Shown: positions 8,811 to 16,021 of the stretch, in pieces
Layout of the letters: each line of letters begins with the position of its first letter
Numbering within the stretch: the stretch's first letter is position 1
NCBI RefSeq assembly: GCF_006547065.1
Contig: NZ_CP041243.1
Span: forward strand, 310,001 to 374,000
Length of the DNA: 64,000 bases
From: Brevundimonas sp. M20
GTDB lineage: Bacteria; Pseudomonadota; Alphaproteobacteria; Caulobacterales; Caulobacteraceae
Direction: 5' to 3'
Notes under the pieces: model-generated
Databases searched by the model: none
What the model saw: only the letters and a program-made list of their open reading frames with translations
Told to the model about the DNA's origin: nothing
Translations under genes and position numbers: made by a program

Positions 8811-8830
8811 AGTGCACTTTAGTGCACTTT
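8811..8830. repeat. Exact tandem decamer AGTGCACTTT x2 upstream of phaZ
   Basis: Two identical adjacent copies of AGTGCACTTT (8811-8820 and 8821-8830), each containing the palindrome GTGCAC, are preceded by a run of T. One helical turn of spacing is what a dimeric DNA-binding protein would need for two neighbouring sites on one face. It lies between the divergent regions of phaZ and the end of the sco gene. Role unproven; a regulatory site for phaZ is the simplest idea. Confidence 0.55.
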
Positions 8831-8910
8831 TCGCGAGGCCGGGCGCGGGGAGCGGCCGTCCATGACCACACACTACACCCCGCCTGCGTCATTATTGGAC
8901 GTATGGAAGG

Positions 8911-9531
8911 TCAGCCCCGCGCCATGTTGCGCTTGATGATATCGGCGGCGCGGGCCGGGCCGATGTCGTGACCCAGAGGCGCGCGGAACTTCCCGTCAGG
9001 GCCCATCAGATAGATCGTGAGCGAGTGGTTCATGGTGTAGTTCTCGCCCTCGCCGACCTTCTCATACAGCACGCGATAGGCGTCGGCGGCGGCGCGGACC
9101 TGTTCGGGCGTGCCGGTCAGGCCGACGACGTCCATCGGATAGGTCGACAGATAGTCCTTCATGGCCTTGGGCGTGTCGCGCGCCGGATCGACCGAGATGA
9201 AGATCAGCTGCACATCATCGGCCTGATCGCCCAGCCGGGCCTTTGTCGCCTCCAGCATCGAGAGGGTCGTGGGGCAGAAGTCCGGGCAGTAGGTGAAGCC
9301 GAAGAAGACCAGCGACCATTTGCCGTTCAGCAGGGTCTCATCGACCGGTTGCCCCTCCTCATTGACCAGTTGGAACGGGCCGCCGACCTGCGGCTGGCCG
9401 GTCGAGGTCACCTCGGCGGAGATCGGGGCGGACGGCTGGCGCCCGACCAGTACCATGGTGACGACCGCGAGGGCGGCGGCGATGGCGATACAGGCGCCGG
9501 CGAAGATCAGGATGGAACGGCGCGGCATCAC
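8911..9531 (-). CDS. SCO1/SenC family copper chaperone
   Basis: The protein has 206 residues with an N-terminal membrane anchor (about 7-30) and a periplasmic thioredoxin-like domain. The copper/redox motif CPDFC (C82, C86) in GFTYCPDFCPTTL and the distal His (H169, MNHSLTIYLM) are all present. Sco proteins deliver copper to the Cu-A site of cytochrome c oxidase or act as thiol reductants in its assembly. The gene diverges from regB with only 50 bases between starts. That recalls the senC-reg cluster of Rhodobacter, where a Sco protein is linked to the RegB/RegA signal. The start is ATG 9531, with a second ATG one codon later. Confidence 0.92.
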   Translation of the reverse strand: MMPRRSILIFAGACIAIAAALAVVTMVLVGRQPSAPISAEVTSTGQPQVGGPFQLVNEEGQPVDETLLNGKWSLVFFGFTYCPDFCPTTLSMLEATKARLGDQADDVQLIFISVDPARDTPKAMKDYLSTYPMDVVGLTGTPEQVRAAADAYRVLYEKVGEGENYTMNHSLTIYLMGPDGKFRAPLGHDIGPARAADIIKRNMARG

Positions 9532-9581
9532 GGCCCTCTCGAAATGGCCCCACGCGGGCCGAACGGGTCTATAGAAGAGAC

Positions 9582-11063
9582 GTGAGCTCTACAGAAGATC
9601 ATCCGACGCCGCAGTTCGCGGACCCTGCCGAGGCCGGAGGCCGGTTCGCGAATTGGCGCAACCTGCCCCGACGCAGTCGCGGTCTGTCGCTGCGCACGCT
9701 CGTCATCGTCCGCTGGATGACAATCTTCGGGCAGAGCGCGACCATCTTCGTCGCCACCGCCTGGTTCCATTTCGACCTGCCGCTGTGGTCCTGTCTGGCC
9801 GCGATCGCCGCCAGCGTGATCATGAACCTGAACGCCACGGCGCGGCTGAAACGCAGCGACGGCTCGACGCCGGACGGCGCCCTTACGGCGGCGCACCTCG
9901 GTTTCGACATCCTGCAGATTTCCGTCCTGCTGGGTCTGACCGGCGGGCTGCAGAACCCTTTCTGCCTGCTGCTGGTCGCGCCGGTGACGGTGGCGGCGGC
10001 CTCGTTGCCCGGACGGCAGGCGGTGCTGATGGGCCTGCTGGTGCTGATCGCGACGGTCTGCCTGTTCTTCATCTCCCTGCCGCTGCCATGGCAGGCGGGG
10101 ACCGAGCTGAACCTGCCGCCACTGTACAAGTTCGGCATCGGCATGGCGCTGACGACAGGGGTGGTGTTCACCTCGGCCTATGCCTGGCGGGTGGCGGCGG
10201 ACGCCGAGAAGCTGGAGCTGGCGCTGGCGACGACGCAGGACGTGCTGCAACGCGAGCAGCGCATGGCCGCGCTGGGCGGACTGGCGGCGGCGGCGGCGCA
10301 TGAACTGGGCACGCCGCTGGCGACGATTCAGGTCGTGGCCAAGGAGCTTCTGCGAGCCTCCGCCAAGGACGGACCTGCGGCGGAGGACGCCGCCCTGATC
10401 CTGCAACAGGCCGAGCGGTGCCGGGAAATCCTGAAGCGCCTGTCGCAGCAGCCGGAAGAAGAAGGCGGCATTGTCTTCGCCGAGGTCGGGCTGAAGGCGC
10501 TGCTGGAAGAAGTGGTCGAGCCGCACCGTGGCTTTGACCTGGAGTTCAGCGTCTCGGTCCATACGGCCTCGGGCGAGAAGCCGCCGCGCGTGCGCCGCCT
10601 GCCGGAGGTCCTCCACGGCCTGTCCACCCTGGTCGAGAACGCCGCCGACTTCGCCGGCAGCAAGGTGCGGGTACGGGCCCTGGTCGACGCGGGCTTTATC
10701 GAGATCGAGGTCGTGGACGACGGCCCCGGGTTCCCGCCGGACATCCTGCCGCGTCTGGGCGAGCCCTATGTGACGAGCCGCCCGCAAGGCAAGGCGCGCC
10801 GCGCCCTGACCGCCCAGATCGCCGCCTCTGTCGCCGCCGCCGCCCCGGGCCGCAAGACGCGAAAGGTCGTCGCGACGCCCGCGCCGGAAGTCATCGCGCC
10901 CAGTCAGGGCGGCATGGGGCTGGGCTTCTTCATCGCCCGGACCCTGCTGGAACGAACCGGCGGAAAGGTGAGCGTGGGGCTGGGCGACGGGGGCAGGGGG
11001 CAGCCGCGTGGCGCGCGCGTGACGGTGCGCTGGCCGCGTCCGGCGCTGGAAGTCGCGGCCTGA
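9582..11063 (+). CDS. regB: RegB/PrrB/ActS-type redox sensor histidine kinase
   Basis: The protein has 493 residues with a GTG start. Six hydrophobic segments (about 38-205) form the sensor. Between segments lies GGLQNPF (121-127), the quinone-interaction motif of RegB. The H-box AAHELGTPLATIQ has His240, and downstream is the redox-active Cys280 in AERCREIL, which in Rhodobacter RegB forms the inhibitory disulfide under oxidising conditions. The ATP-binding domain has the N-box (LVENAADFA), DDGPGFP and a late GMGLGFFIA. A 45-residue Ala-rich insertion (about 405-445) separates the ATP-lid boxes. It phosphorylates RegA and controls respiration and energy genes by redox state. A TATAGA element stands just before the start. 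Confidence 0.93.
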   Translation: MSSTEDHPTPQFADPAEAGGRFANWRNLPRRSRGLSLRTLVIVRWMTIFGQSATIFVATAWFHFDLPLWSCLAAIAASVIMNLNATARLKRSDGSTPDGALTAAHLGFDILQISVLLGLTGGLQNPFCLLLVAPVTVAAASLPGRQAVLMGLLVLIATVCLFFISLPLPWQAGTELNLPPLYKFGIGMALTTGVVFTSAYAWRVAADAEKLELALATTQDVLQREQRMAALGGLAAAAAHELGTPLATIQVVAKELLRASAKDGPAAEDAALILQQAERCREILKRLSQQPEEEGGIVFAEVGLKALLEEVVEPHRGFDLEFSVSVHTASGEKPPRVRRLPEVLHGLSTLVENAADFAGSKVRVRALVDAGFIEIEVVDDGPGFPPDILPRLGEPYVTSRPQGKARRALTAQIAASVAAAAPGRKTRKVVATPAPEVIAPSQGGMGLGFFIARTLLERTGGKVSVGLGDGGRGQPRGARVTVRWPRPALEVAA

Positions 11064-11127
11064 GCCCTGGTGTCGCACCCCCGCGCTGAACCTTGACCGC
11101 AGGGCCGGCGTTACCGACTTGGACAGG

Positions 11128-11697
11128 ATGGAAACGACCAAGATGCCCGATACCGAAGCTCGCATCGCCGCGCTGGCGGACAAGACCCTCCTGCTGCTGG
11201 ACGATGACAACGCCCTGCGCACCCGTCTGGGCCGCGCGCTGGAGAGCCGCGGCTTTGAAGTGACGACCGCCGGATCGGTCGGCGAGGCGACCGACGCCCT
11301 GCGCGTCTCGGTCCCGGCCTTCGCCGTGCTGGACATGCGCCTTGAGGACGGCAACGGCCTGAAGGTGGTTGAGATGATCCGCGACCGTCGCGAGGACAGC
11401 CGCATCGTCATGCTGACCGGCTACGGCGCCATCGCCACGGCGGTCGCGGCGGTGAAGGCCGGCGCGGTCGACTACATGCAGAAGCCCGCCGATGCCGATG
11501 ATGTGGTGAAGGCCCTGCTGATGACCGGCGAGGCCCCGGAGCCGCCGGAAAATCCGATGAGCGCCGACCGGGTCCGCTGGGAGCATATCCAGCGAGTCTA
11601 TGAGCTGTGCGACCACAATGTCTCCGAGACGGCCCGCCGCCTCGGCATGCACCGCCGGACCCTGCAGCGCATTCTCGCCAAGCGCGCGCCGCGCTGA
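11128..11697 (+). CDS. regA: RegA/PrrA/ActR response regulator
   Basis: The receiver domain has the acidic pocket LLLDDDN and phosphoacceptor Asp69 (VLDMRLEDGNGL), then LTGYGAIATA and the conserved Lys in MQKPA. A short linker with several Pro leads to a Fis-type helix-turn-helix (WEHIQRVYELCDHNVSETAR then RLGMHRRTLQRIL), which is almost invariant among RegA proteins. Output genes in relatives include cytochrome oxidases, hydrogenase and nitrogen and carbon fixation genes. The start at 11128 is taken; a TTG nine bases earlier and an ATG at 11143 are alternatives. It lies 64 bases after regB and is likely co-transcribed. About 189 residues. Confidence 0.93.
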   Translation: METTKMPDTEARIAALADKTLLLLDDDNALRTRLGRALESRGFEVTTAGSVGEATDALRVSVPAFAVLDMRLEDGNGLKVVEMIRDRREDSRIVMLTGYGAIATAVAAVKAGAVDYMQKPADADDVVKALLMTGEAPEPPENPMSADRVRWEHIQRVYELCDHNVSETARRLGMHRRTLQRILAKRAPR

Positions 11698-11752
11698 CAT
11701 TGACCGCTTCCCGTGTCCGCGCCAACGTCGGCGCGACAGGGGAGGGTGGATC

Positions 11753-12196
11753 ATGAAGCGCTATATCGGGGTGTTGATCCCGGCGGTCGGCTTCATCGTG
11801 TCGGCCGGGATCGCGGCGTGGCTGATCCACGGCTACATGCCTATGGATCGGCTGATCTATCTGATCCTGCCCCACCGCATTATCCGGTCGGTGGTGATCG
11901 CCGTGATGCTGTGTCTGCTGATCGCCGCCGTGGTCGTCGGTATCAAGGCGCTCAGGGATCGCGACGGGCGTTTCAATCGCAAGCTTCTGACTTTGGCGCT
12001 CTTGCCGATCCTGCCGGGCGGGCTGGCGGTTTATGAGCGCGTTGAGTCAAGCCGGTCCTTCCTGAGCCAATACGATGTCATCACCTTCGCGGTTCGAGCG
12101 CCGCTGCTGATCGAGGCGTCTCTGATCGCGGCGATGGCCTTCCTCATCTCGACCGTCGCCATGACCTTCCGCGCCCTGGGCGACCGTCGCGGCTGA
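11753..12196 (+). CDS. Small inner-membrane protein of unknown function
   Basis: The protein has 147 residues with four predicted membrane helices: about 4-25, 48-68, 80-95 and 118-140. The region between helices 2 and 3 is basic (ALRDRDGRFNRK). I do not recognise a family. The start at 11753 is supported by a GGAGGG Shine-Dalgarno seven bases upstream and begins with MKRYIG, whereas an earlier in-frame start would run into regA sequence. It follows regA by 56 bases on the same strand and may be its distal neighbour in the transcript. A link to redox control is only positional. Confidence 0.75.
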   Translation: MKRYIGVLIPAVGFIVSAGIAAWLIHGYMPMDRLIYLILPHRIIRSVVIAVMLCLLIAAVVVGIKALRDRDGRFNRKLLTLALLPILPGGLAVYERVESSRSFLSQYDVITFAVRAPLLIEASLIAAMAFLISTVAMTFRALGDRRG

Positions 12197-12352
12197 ACAG
12201 GGTGTCCGTTCGCGTTTCGCGAATGAACACCGGTGGCGATTGGCGAAATCGGGGCGTCCTTTCCTGCAAACGGCGTGGCGGCCGGTGAAGGTCGCCGTCA
12301 CGGTCAGGGCATCGGAGGCCCGGTCGTCGGGTCTCTCGCAGGAAAGCCCGAC

Positions 12353-12775
12353 ATGATCCGCATCGCCACCCTCGCCGCCGCCGCCCTGCTGGGCCTGACC
12401 GCTGTCCCGGCTCACGCCGAAGGCGACACCCTGACCCTGACGTTCGAAACCGGCGCCCACACGGGCAAGGTCATGGTCGCCCTGTTCAACTCGGAAGACG
12501 CCTACAAGGGCGGTCAGCCGGTGGCCTCGGCCGAAGCCGACGCCTCGGGCGAGACGGCGGTGGCCGTGTTCAACAACCTGCCCGCCGGCGACTATGCGGT
12601 GCGCGCCTTCCACGATGTGAACGGCGACGGCCGGATGAACACCAACCCGTTCGGCATGCCGGTCGAGCCCTATGCCTTCTCGAACAACGCCGTCGGCATG
12701 ATGGGCCCGGCGACCTGGGAGCAGACGCAGTTCGCCGTGTCGGGCGTGACCGCCCAGACGATCCGCATCAAGTAA
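12353..12775 (+). CDS. Exported DUF2141 family protein
   Basis: The protein has 140 residues. A Sec signal peptide covers residues 1-22 (MIRIATLAAAALLGLTAVPA then HAEG). The mature part has the DUF2141 pattern: HTGKVMVALFNSEDAYKGG, FNNLPAGDYAVRAFHDVNGD and a GRMNTNPFGMPVEPYAFSNN block near the end. DUF2141 proteins are small periplasmic beta proteins without an assigned reaction. They are often found beside carotenoid-oxygenase genes, as here (56 bases upstream of one). The Shine-Dalgarno AGGAAA precedes the chosen ATG. An extracytoplasmic role in handling or binding the same ligand is a guess. Confidence 0.85.
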   Translation: MIRIATLAAAALLGLTAVPAHAEGDTLTLTFETGAHTGKVMVALFNSEDAYKGGQPVASAEADASGETAVAVFNNLPAGDYAVRAFHDVNGDGRMNTNPFGMPVEPYAFSNNAVGMMGPATWEQTQFAVSGVTAQTIRIK

Positions 12776-12830
12776 GCCCCGTCCCCTCCCGATAGCCCTG
12801 CCTCCACGTCCTGTCAGACGGAGATCCGCC

Positions 12831-14297
12831 ATGCTTGCTTCACGCCGTAACTTCCTGATGGGCGCCGCCGCCCTGTCGGCCGCGGTCGTCACGCCCGAGA
12901 CGGTCCGGGCCATGGCCGCCATGCAGGTCGCCGCCGACTGGTCGATGGCCACGGCCGATCTGGAGGGCGATGTGGCGCGCCGGGCCATGCGCCGGGTGCA
13001 CGGACGGGCGCCGGCGGCGCTGGAAGGGGCGCTGTTCCGCAACGGGCCGGGCAAGTTCCGGCGGCCGGGCGGTTCCGCCACCCACTGGTTCGACGGCGAC
13101 GGCCTGATGCGCGCCTTCCGCGTCCGGGACGGGCAGGCCACCCTGGAGGCCCGCTTCGCCGATACGCCCAAGCGCCGCTGGGAGAGTGAGATCGACGCGG
13201 TGGTCACGCCCGGCTTCGGCACGGTCGGCGACAGCCGCGCCCGCCTCGGTTCGAACGATGACGCCAATGCGGCCAACACCGCCGTCATGGTGGCGGGCGA
13301 CGAAGTCTGGGCGCTGTGGGAGGGCGGCTCGCCGCTGGCCATGGATCGCGCGGACCTGTCGACCAAACGGTTCGTCAGCCTGCGGGACGACCTGAAGGGC
13401 ATGCCCTTCCAGGCGCACCCCCGCTACGATCAGGACGGCACGATCTGGAATGTCGGCCTGCACGGCGACCGGATGATCGTCTGGCGGCTGAACGCCGACC
13501 GCAGTCTGAAGGCCTCCGGCATCGTGCAACTGCCGCGCGCCAGCTACATGCACGACTTCACCGCCACGGCCCGGCATCTGGTGATCGTGATGCAGCCTTG
13601 GGTCTTCGATCACAGCGGCATGCCCTACGCCAGCCAGTTCGCGTGGAAGCCGGAACTGGGCACGCAGGTGATGGTGGTGGACAAGGCGGACCTGAGCCGG
13701 ACCCGCATCTTCGAACTGCCGGCGTTCAGCTATTTCCATCTGGGCGATGCCTGGGAGGACACCTCGGGCACGATCCGCTTCGACGTGGCGGCGGGGAAGG
13801 ACATCACCTTCGTGGTCGAGGGCGCGCGGGTGCTGGTCGAGGGGCGCGGGACCGTACCGGGCGCGCCGTCGGAGCTGTCGCTGATCACCCTGCACACGGA
13901 CGGTCGGGCCGAGATGGTCTCCTCGGGCATCGCGGCGGAGTTCCCCAAGAGCGACCCGCGCCGGGCCGGTCTGGCGCGCCGCCGCACGGTTCACACCGCA
14001 GGCGAGCGGGGCGGGCGACCGCTGCCGAATGGTCTGGCCGTGCATGACTGGGAGACCGGGCGGTCCGACGCCTTCTCGTTCGGCGACGATGTGATCATGG
14101 AAGAGGCGAACTGGGTTCCCAAACCGGGCCGCTCGGGAGAGACGGACGCCTGGCTGGTGGCGCCGGCGATCAACCTGCGCGAAGGCGTGACCGAGCTGCA
14201 CGTCTTCGATGCCGCGCGGGTCGCGGACGGGCCGGTGGCCAGCTGGCGCGCCGACATCGCCCTGCCGGCCGGCTTCCACGGGATCTGGGCGGGTTAG
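12831..14297 (+). CDS. Carotenoid-cleavage/lignostilbene dioxygenase family protein with Tat-like leader
   Basis: The protein has 488 residues. The four iron-binding His of the RPE65/CCD family are all visible: H196 (FQAHPRYD), H241 (YMHDFTAT), H303 (YFHLGDAWED) and H483 (GFHGIWAG) at the very C-terminus. The enzyme class cleaves a C=C bond of carotenoids, apocarotenoids or stilbenes with O2. The N-terminus reads SRRNFLMGAAALSAAVV, a twin-arginine export signal ending near residue 29, so the enzyme is predicted to fold in the cytoplasm and act in the periplasm. It follows the DUF2141 gene on the same strand. A TonB-dependent receptor and an MFS permease lie nearby. Substrate unknown; a stilbene- or apocarotenoid-like molecule is inferred. 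Confidence 0.9.
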   Translation: MLASRRNFLMGAAALSAAVVTPETVRAMAAMQVAADWSMATADLEGDVARRAMRRVHGRAPAALEGALFRNGPGKFRRPGGSATHWFDGDGLMRAFRVRDGQATLEARFADTPKRRWESEIDAVVTPGFGTVGDSRARLGSNDDANAANTAVMVAGDEVWALWEGGSPLAMDRADLSTKRFVSLRDDLKGMPFQAHPRYDQDGTIWNVGLHGDRMIVWRLNADRSLKASGIVQLPRASYMHDFTATARHLVIVMQPWVFDHSGMPYASQFAWKPELGTQVMVVDKADLSRTRIFELPAFSYFHLGDAWEDTSGTIRFDVAAGKDITFVVEGARVLVEGRGTVPGAPSELSLITLHTDGRAEMVSSGIAAEFPKSDPRRAGLARRRTVHTAGERGGRPLPNGLAVHDWETGRSDAFSFGDDVIMEEANWVPKPGRSGETDAWLVAPAINLREGVTELHVFDAARVADGPVASWRADIALPAGFHGIWAG

Positions 14298-14321
14298 GCC
14301 TCAAGTAGCGCGAAGCGCGGC
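14298..14321 (-). repeat. Copy of dispersed GCTGCTTGAGG intergenic element (inverted)
   Basis: Read on the minus strand this is GCCGCGCTTCGCGCTACTTG followed by AGGC. It contains the GCGCTTCGCGC palindrome and a variant (GCTACTTGAGGC) of the core seen at 31151, 36280 and 63397. It begins directly after the stop of the carotenoid-oxygenase gene and lies in the 34-base gap before the convergent LytTR gene. Confidence 0.55.
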
Positions 14322-14331
14322 AGGCCGACGA

Positions 14332-15111
14332 TCAGTACCAGCCGGCGTCGCGCAGTGCCCTGGCGTAGCGACGGCTGACGGGAGCCTCAATCCCGCCGGG
14401 CAGGGTCAGGGTGGCGCGGCCTTCGCCCCGGGCGACCTCGCGGACCGCGTCCCGGGCGACCCACCAGCTGCGATGCGTCTGCGCGCCTTCGAGGCCTTCC
14501 AGTTCGGTCAGGGCGTCGGACAGGCGCATGAGGATCAGGTCCGAGCCCCGGTCGGTGTGGATGCGAAGATAGTGGTCCTCGGACTCGACGGCGTGGATCG
14601 TCGCTCCGCGCAGCTTCGGCGGCAGGCGGTCGGGGAAGCGGGCCGGGGCGGCGCCCTGCGTCGCGGCATGGGTCTGGACGGGCGTGCGCGCGAGGAAGAC
14701 GTTGAGCAGAGAGAGGGTCCCGGTGACGATGAGGACCGGGACGAAGAAGTTCGGCAGGCTGGACAGGTGCAGGGTCCGGTCGCCGTTGAACACCAGACTC
14801 GTCACCGCCCAGACCGAAACCGCCGTGGGCCCCGAGATCAGCGCCGTCAGGGCGCCGGCCATCAGCCAGGGGCGCCGGTCCAGATCAATGTGCTTCTCGA
14901 TCAGACGGGAGGCCAGAATGCCCCACAGCGCGCCGACCAGCATCATCGGACACCAGTAGGCGAGACGGACCCACAGCGGGACCTGATCCATACCAAAGGC
15001 GCCGGTCAGCGCCAGGACGAGGGCGGCGCCCTCGGCGATGAGCAGGCCCCGGATCAGGCTGCGATCAATGGAGATGCTGAAGGTCCGGGCGGACCGATCG
15101 GGACGGGTCAT
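14332..15111 (-). CDS. Membrane-anchored LytTR-domain transcriptional regulator
   Basis: The protein has 259 residues. The N-terminal 135 residues contain four hydrophobic helices (about 21-40, 50-67, 84-107 and 123-141), and the C-terminus is a LytTR DNA-binding domain (about 165-255): ATIHAVESEDHYLRIHT, then the basic THRSWWVARDAV and ISRRY-like VSRRYARAL. Membrane-bound LytTR regulators usually control a single nearby locus. The gene starts three bases after the stop of the TetR gene on the same strand, so the two are translated from one mRNA. Target genes could be the TonB receptor or the carotenoid-oxygenase region, but that is inference. Confidence 0.88.
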   Translation of the reverse strand: MTRPDRSARTFSISIDRSLIRGLLIAEGAALVLALTGAFGMDQVPLWVRLAYWCPMMLVGALWGILASRLIEKHIDLDRRPWLMAGALTALISGPTAVSVWAVTSLVFNGDRTLHLSSLPNFFVPVLIVTGTLSLLNVFLARTPVQTHAATQGAAPARFPDRLPPKLRGATIHAVESEDHYLRIHTDRGSDLILMRLSDALTELEGLEGAQTHRSWWVARDAVREVARGEGRATLTLPGGIEAPVSRRYARALRDAGWY

Positions 15112-15114
15112 GGG

Positions 15115-15843
15115 TCAGGCCCGCTCGCGATCCTCGACGGCGCACACCGCGCGGAAGCCCGCCGCCGCGAACCGGACCATGTAGTCGCCCGCTGTCTCGA
15201 GGTCGCCTGACTTGCACAGGCCTCCGGACAGGCGATCCAGACGCCCGGTCTCGCCCAGGGTCAGCGTCAGGGCCCCCGAAAGATTGTGGTAGGCCCAGTA
15301 GAGATCGACCTCGCGGGCGTCCGGAAGAACCTGTTTGATCAACTCGATCAGACGGCGGATGGCGGGGTCGAAATAGCGGGCCATGGTCTCGCCGCCGAAG
15401 GCCGGGTTGGCGTTGGTCTGGGCGACGAGGGCGGAGTAGTGCTTCCAGCCCGGCCCGCCCTTGAGCGACCACTGGAACGGCGGTCGCAGGAAGGCTTCGA
15501 GCAGGCCTTCCAGCGTCATCGCCTCACCGGCTTCGCGCGCATAGCGGTTGATCGCGTCGACCCGCTCGTTGTTCCAGACCTCGGCCCGGCGCAGGAAAAC
15601 CGCGTCGAACAGGCCGCGCTTGGCGCCGAAATAATAGTGCACCAGCGCCGTATCGACCCCGGCCTCACGCGACACCTCGCGAATGGTGACGCCATAGAAG
15701 CCGTGCTTCGAGAACAGGTCCTCGGCCGCGTCCAGGATTGATTCGCGGGTGTCGGCGGTCCCGGCCGCGCGGGCCTTGGGCGGCCGTCCACGGCGTGCGG
15801 GGCGGTTTTCATCCTGGGGTGCGGGGGGCTCGGGCTCGCTCAT
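15115..15843 (-). CDS. TetR family regulator, divergent from a TonB-dependent receptor
   Basis: The protein has 242 residues. A basic, Pro-rich N-terminus (RRGRPPKARAAG) precedes the TetR helix-turn-helix (about 33-80: TRESILDAAEDLFSKHGFYG, TIREVSREAGVDTALVHYYF, GLFDAVFLRR). The C-terminal domain matches the TetR_C_7-like type, with a Trp-rich FQWSLKGGPGWKHY segment. The gene leads a two-gene operon with the LytTR regulator. It diverges from the TonB-dependent receptor at 16022. The 178-base spacer holds an imperfect inverted repeat that is a good operator candidate, so it probably represses the receptor gene and itself. Confidence 0.92.
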   Translation of the reverse strand: MSEPEPPAPQDENRPARRGRPPKARAAGTADTRESILDAAEDLFSKHGFYGVTIREVSREAGVDTALVHYYFGAKRGLFDAVFLRRAEVWNNERVDAINRYAREAGEAMTLEGLLEAFLRPPFQWSLKGGPGWKHYSALVAQTNANPAFGGETMARYFDPAIRRLIELIKQVLPDAREVDLYWAYHNLSGALTLTLGETGRLDRLSGGLCKSGDLETAGDYMVRFAAAGFRAVCAVEDRERA

Positions 15844-15913
15844 CCCCGCAAGCTAGGCTTCCACGGCCCGACTGTGCAACGGCGCCACAGGCCCGGGGAC
15901 GTGTTTACGCCAC

Positions 15914-15957
15914 GGAACCGCCACCGTTTGACAGAGGGCCGAAAACGGTTAGGTTCC
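15914..15957. promoter_or_regulatory. Imperfect inverted repeat, candidate TetR operator
   Basis: Half-sites GGAACC (15914-15919) with CCGTTT (15924-15929), and AAACGG (15943-15948) with GGTTCC (15952-15957), are mirror-symmetric. The spacing inside the half-sites differs by one base. It sits midway between the divergent TetR and TonB-dependent receptor genes. Such placement is typical for an autoregulated TetR operator. Confidence 0.55.
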
Positions 15958-16021
15958 CGGAAAATCATTGAACGCTGAATAAAAGCGTCAGGATCGGAAA
16001 CATCAGGGAAGAGGGCTACCA

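Noticed and set aside
9528..11411. A 627-residue open frame antisense to regB and regA
   Set aside because: Low-complexity Arg/Gln-rich translation without domains. RegB and RegA on the plus strand carry all diagnostic motifs.
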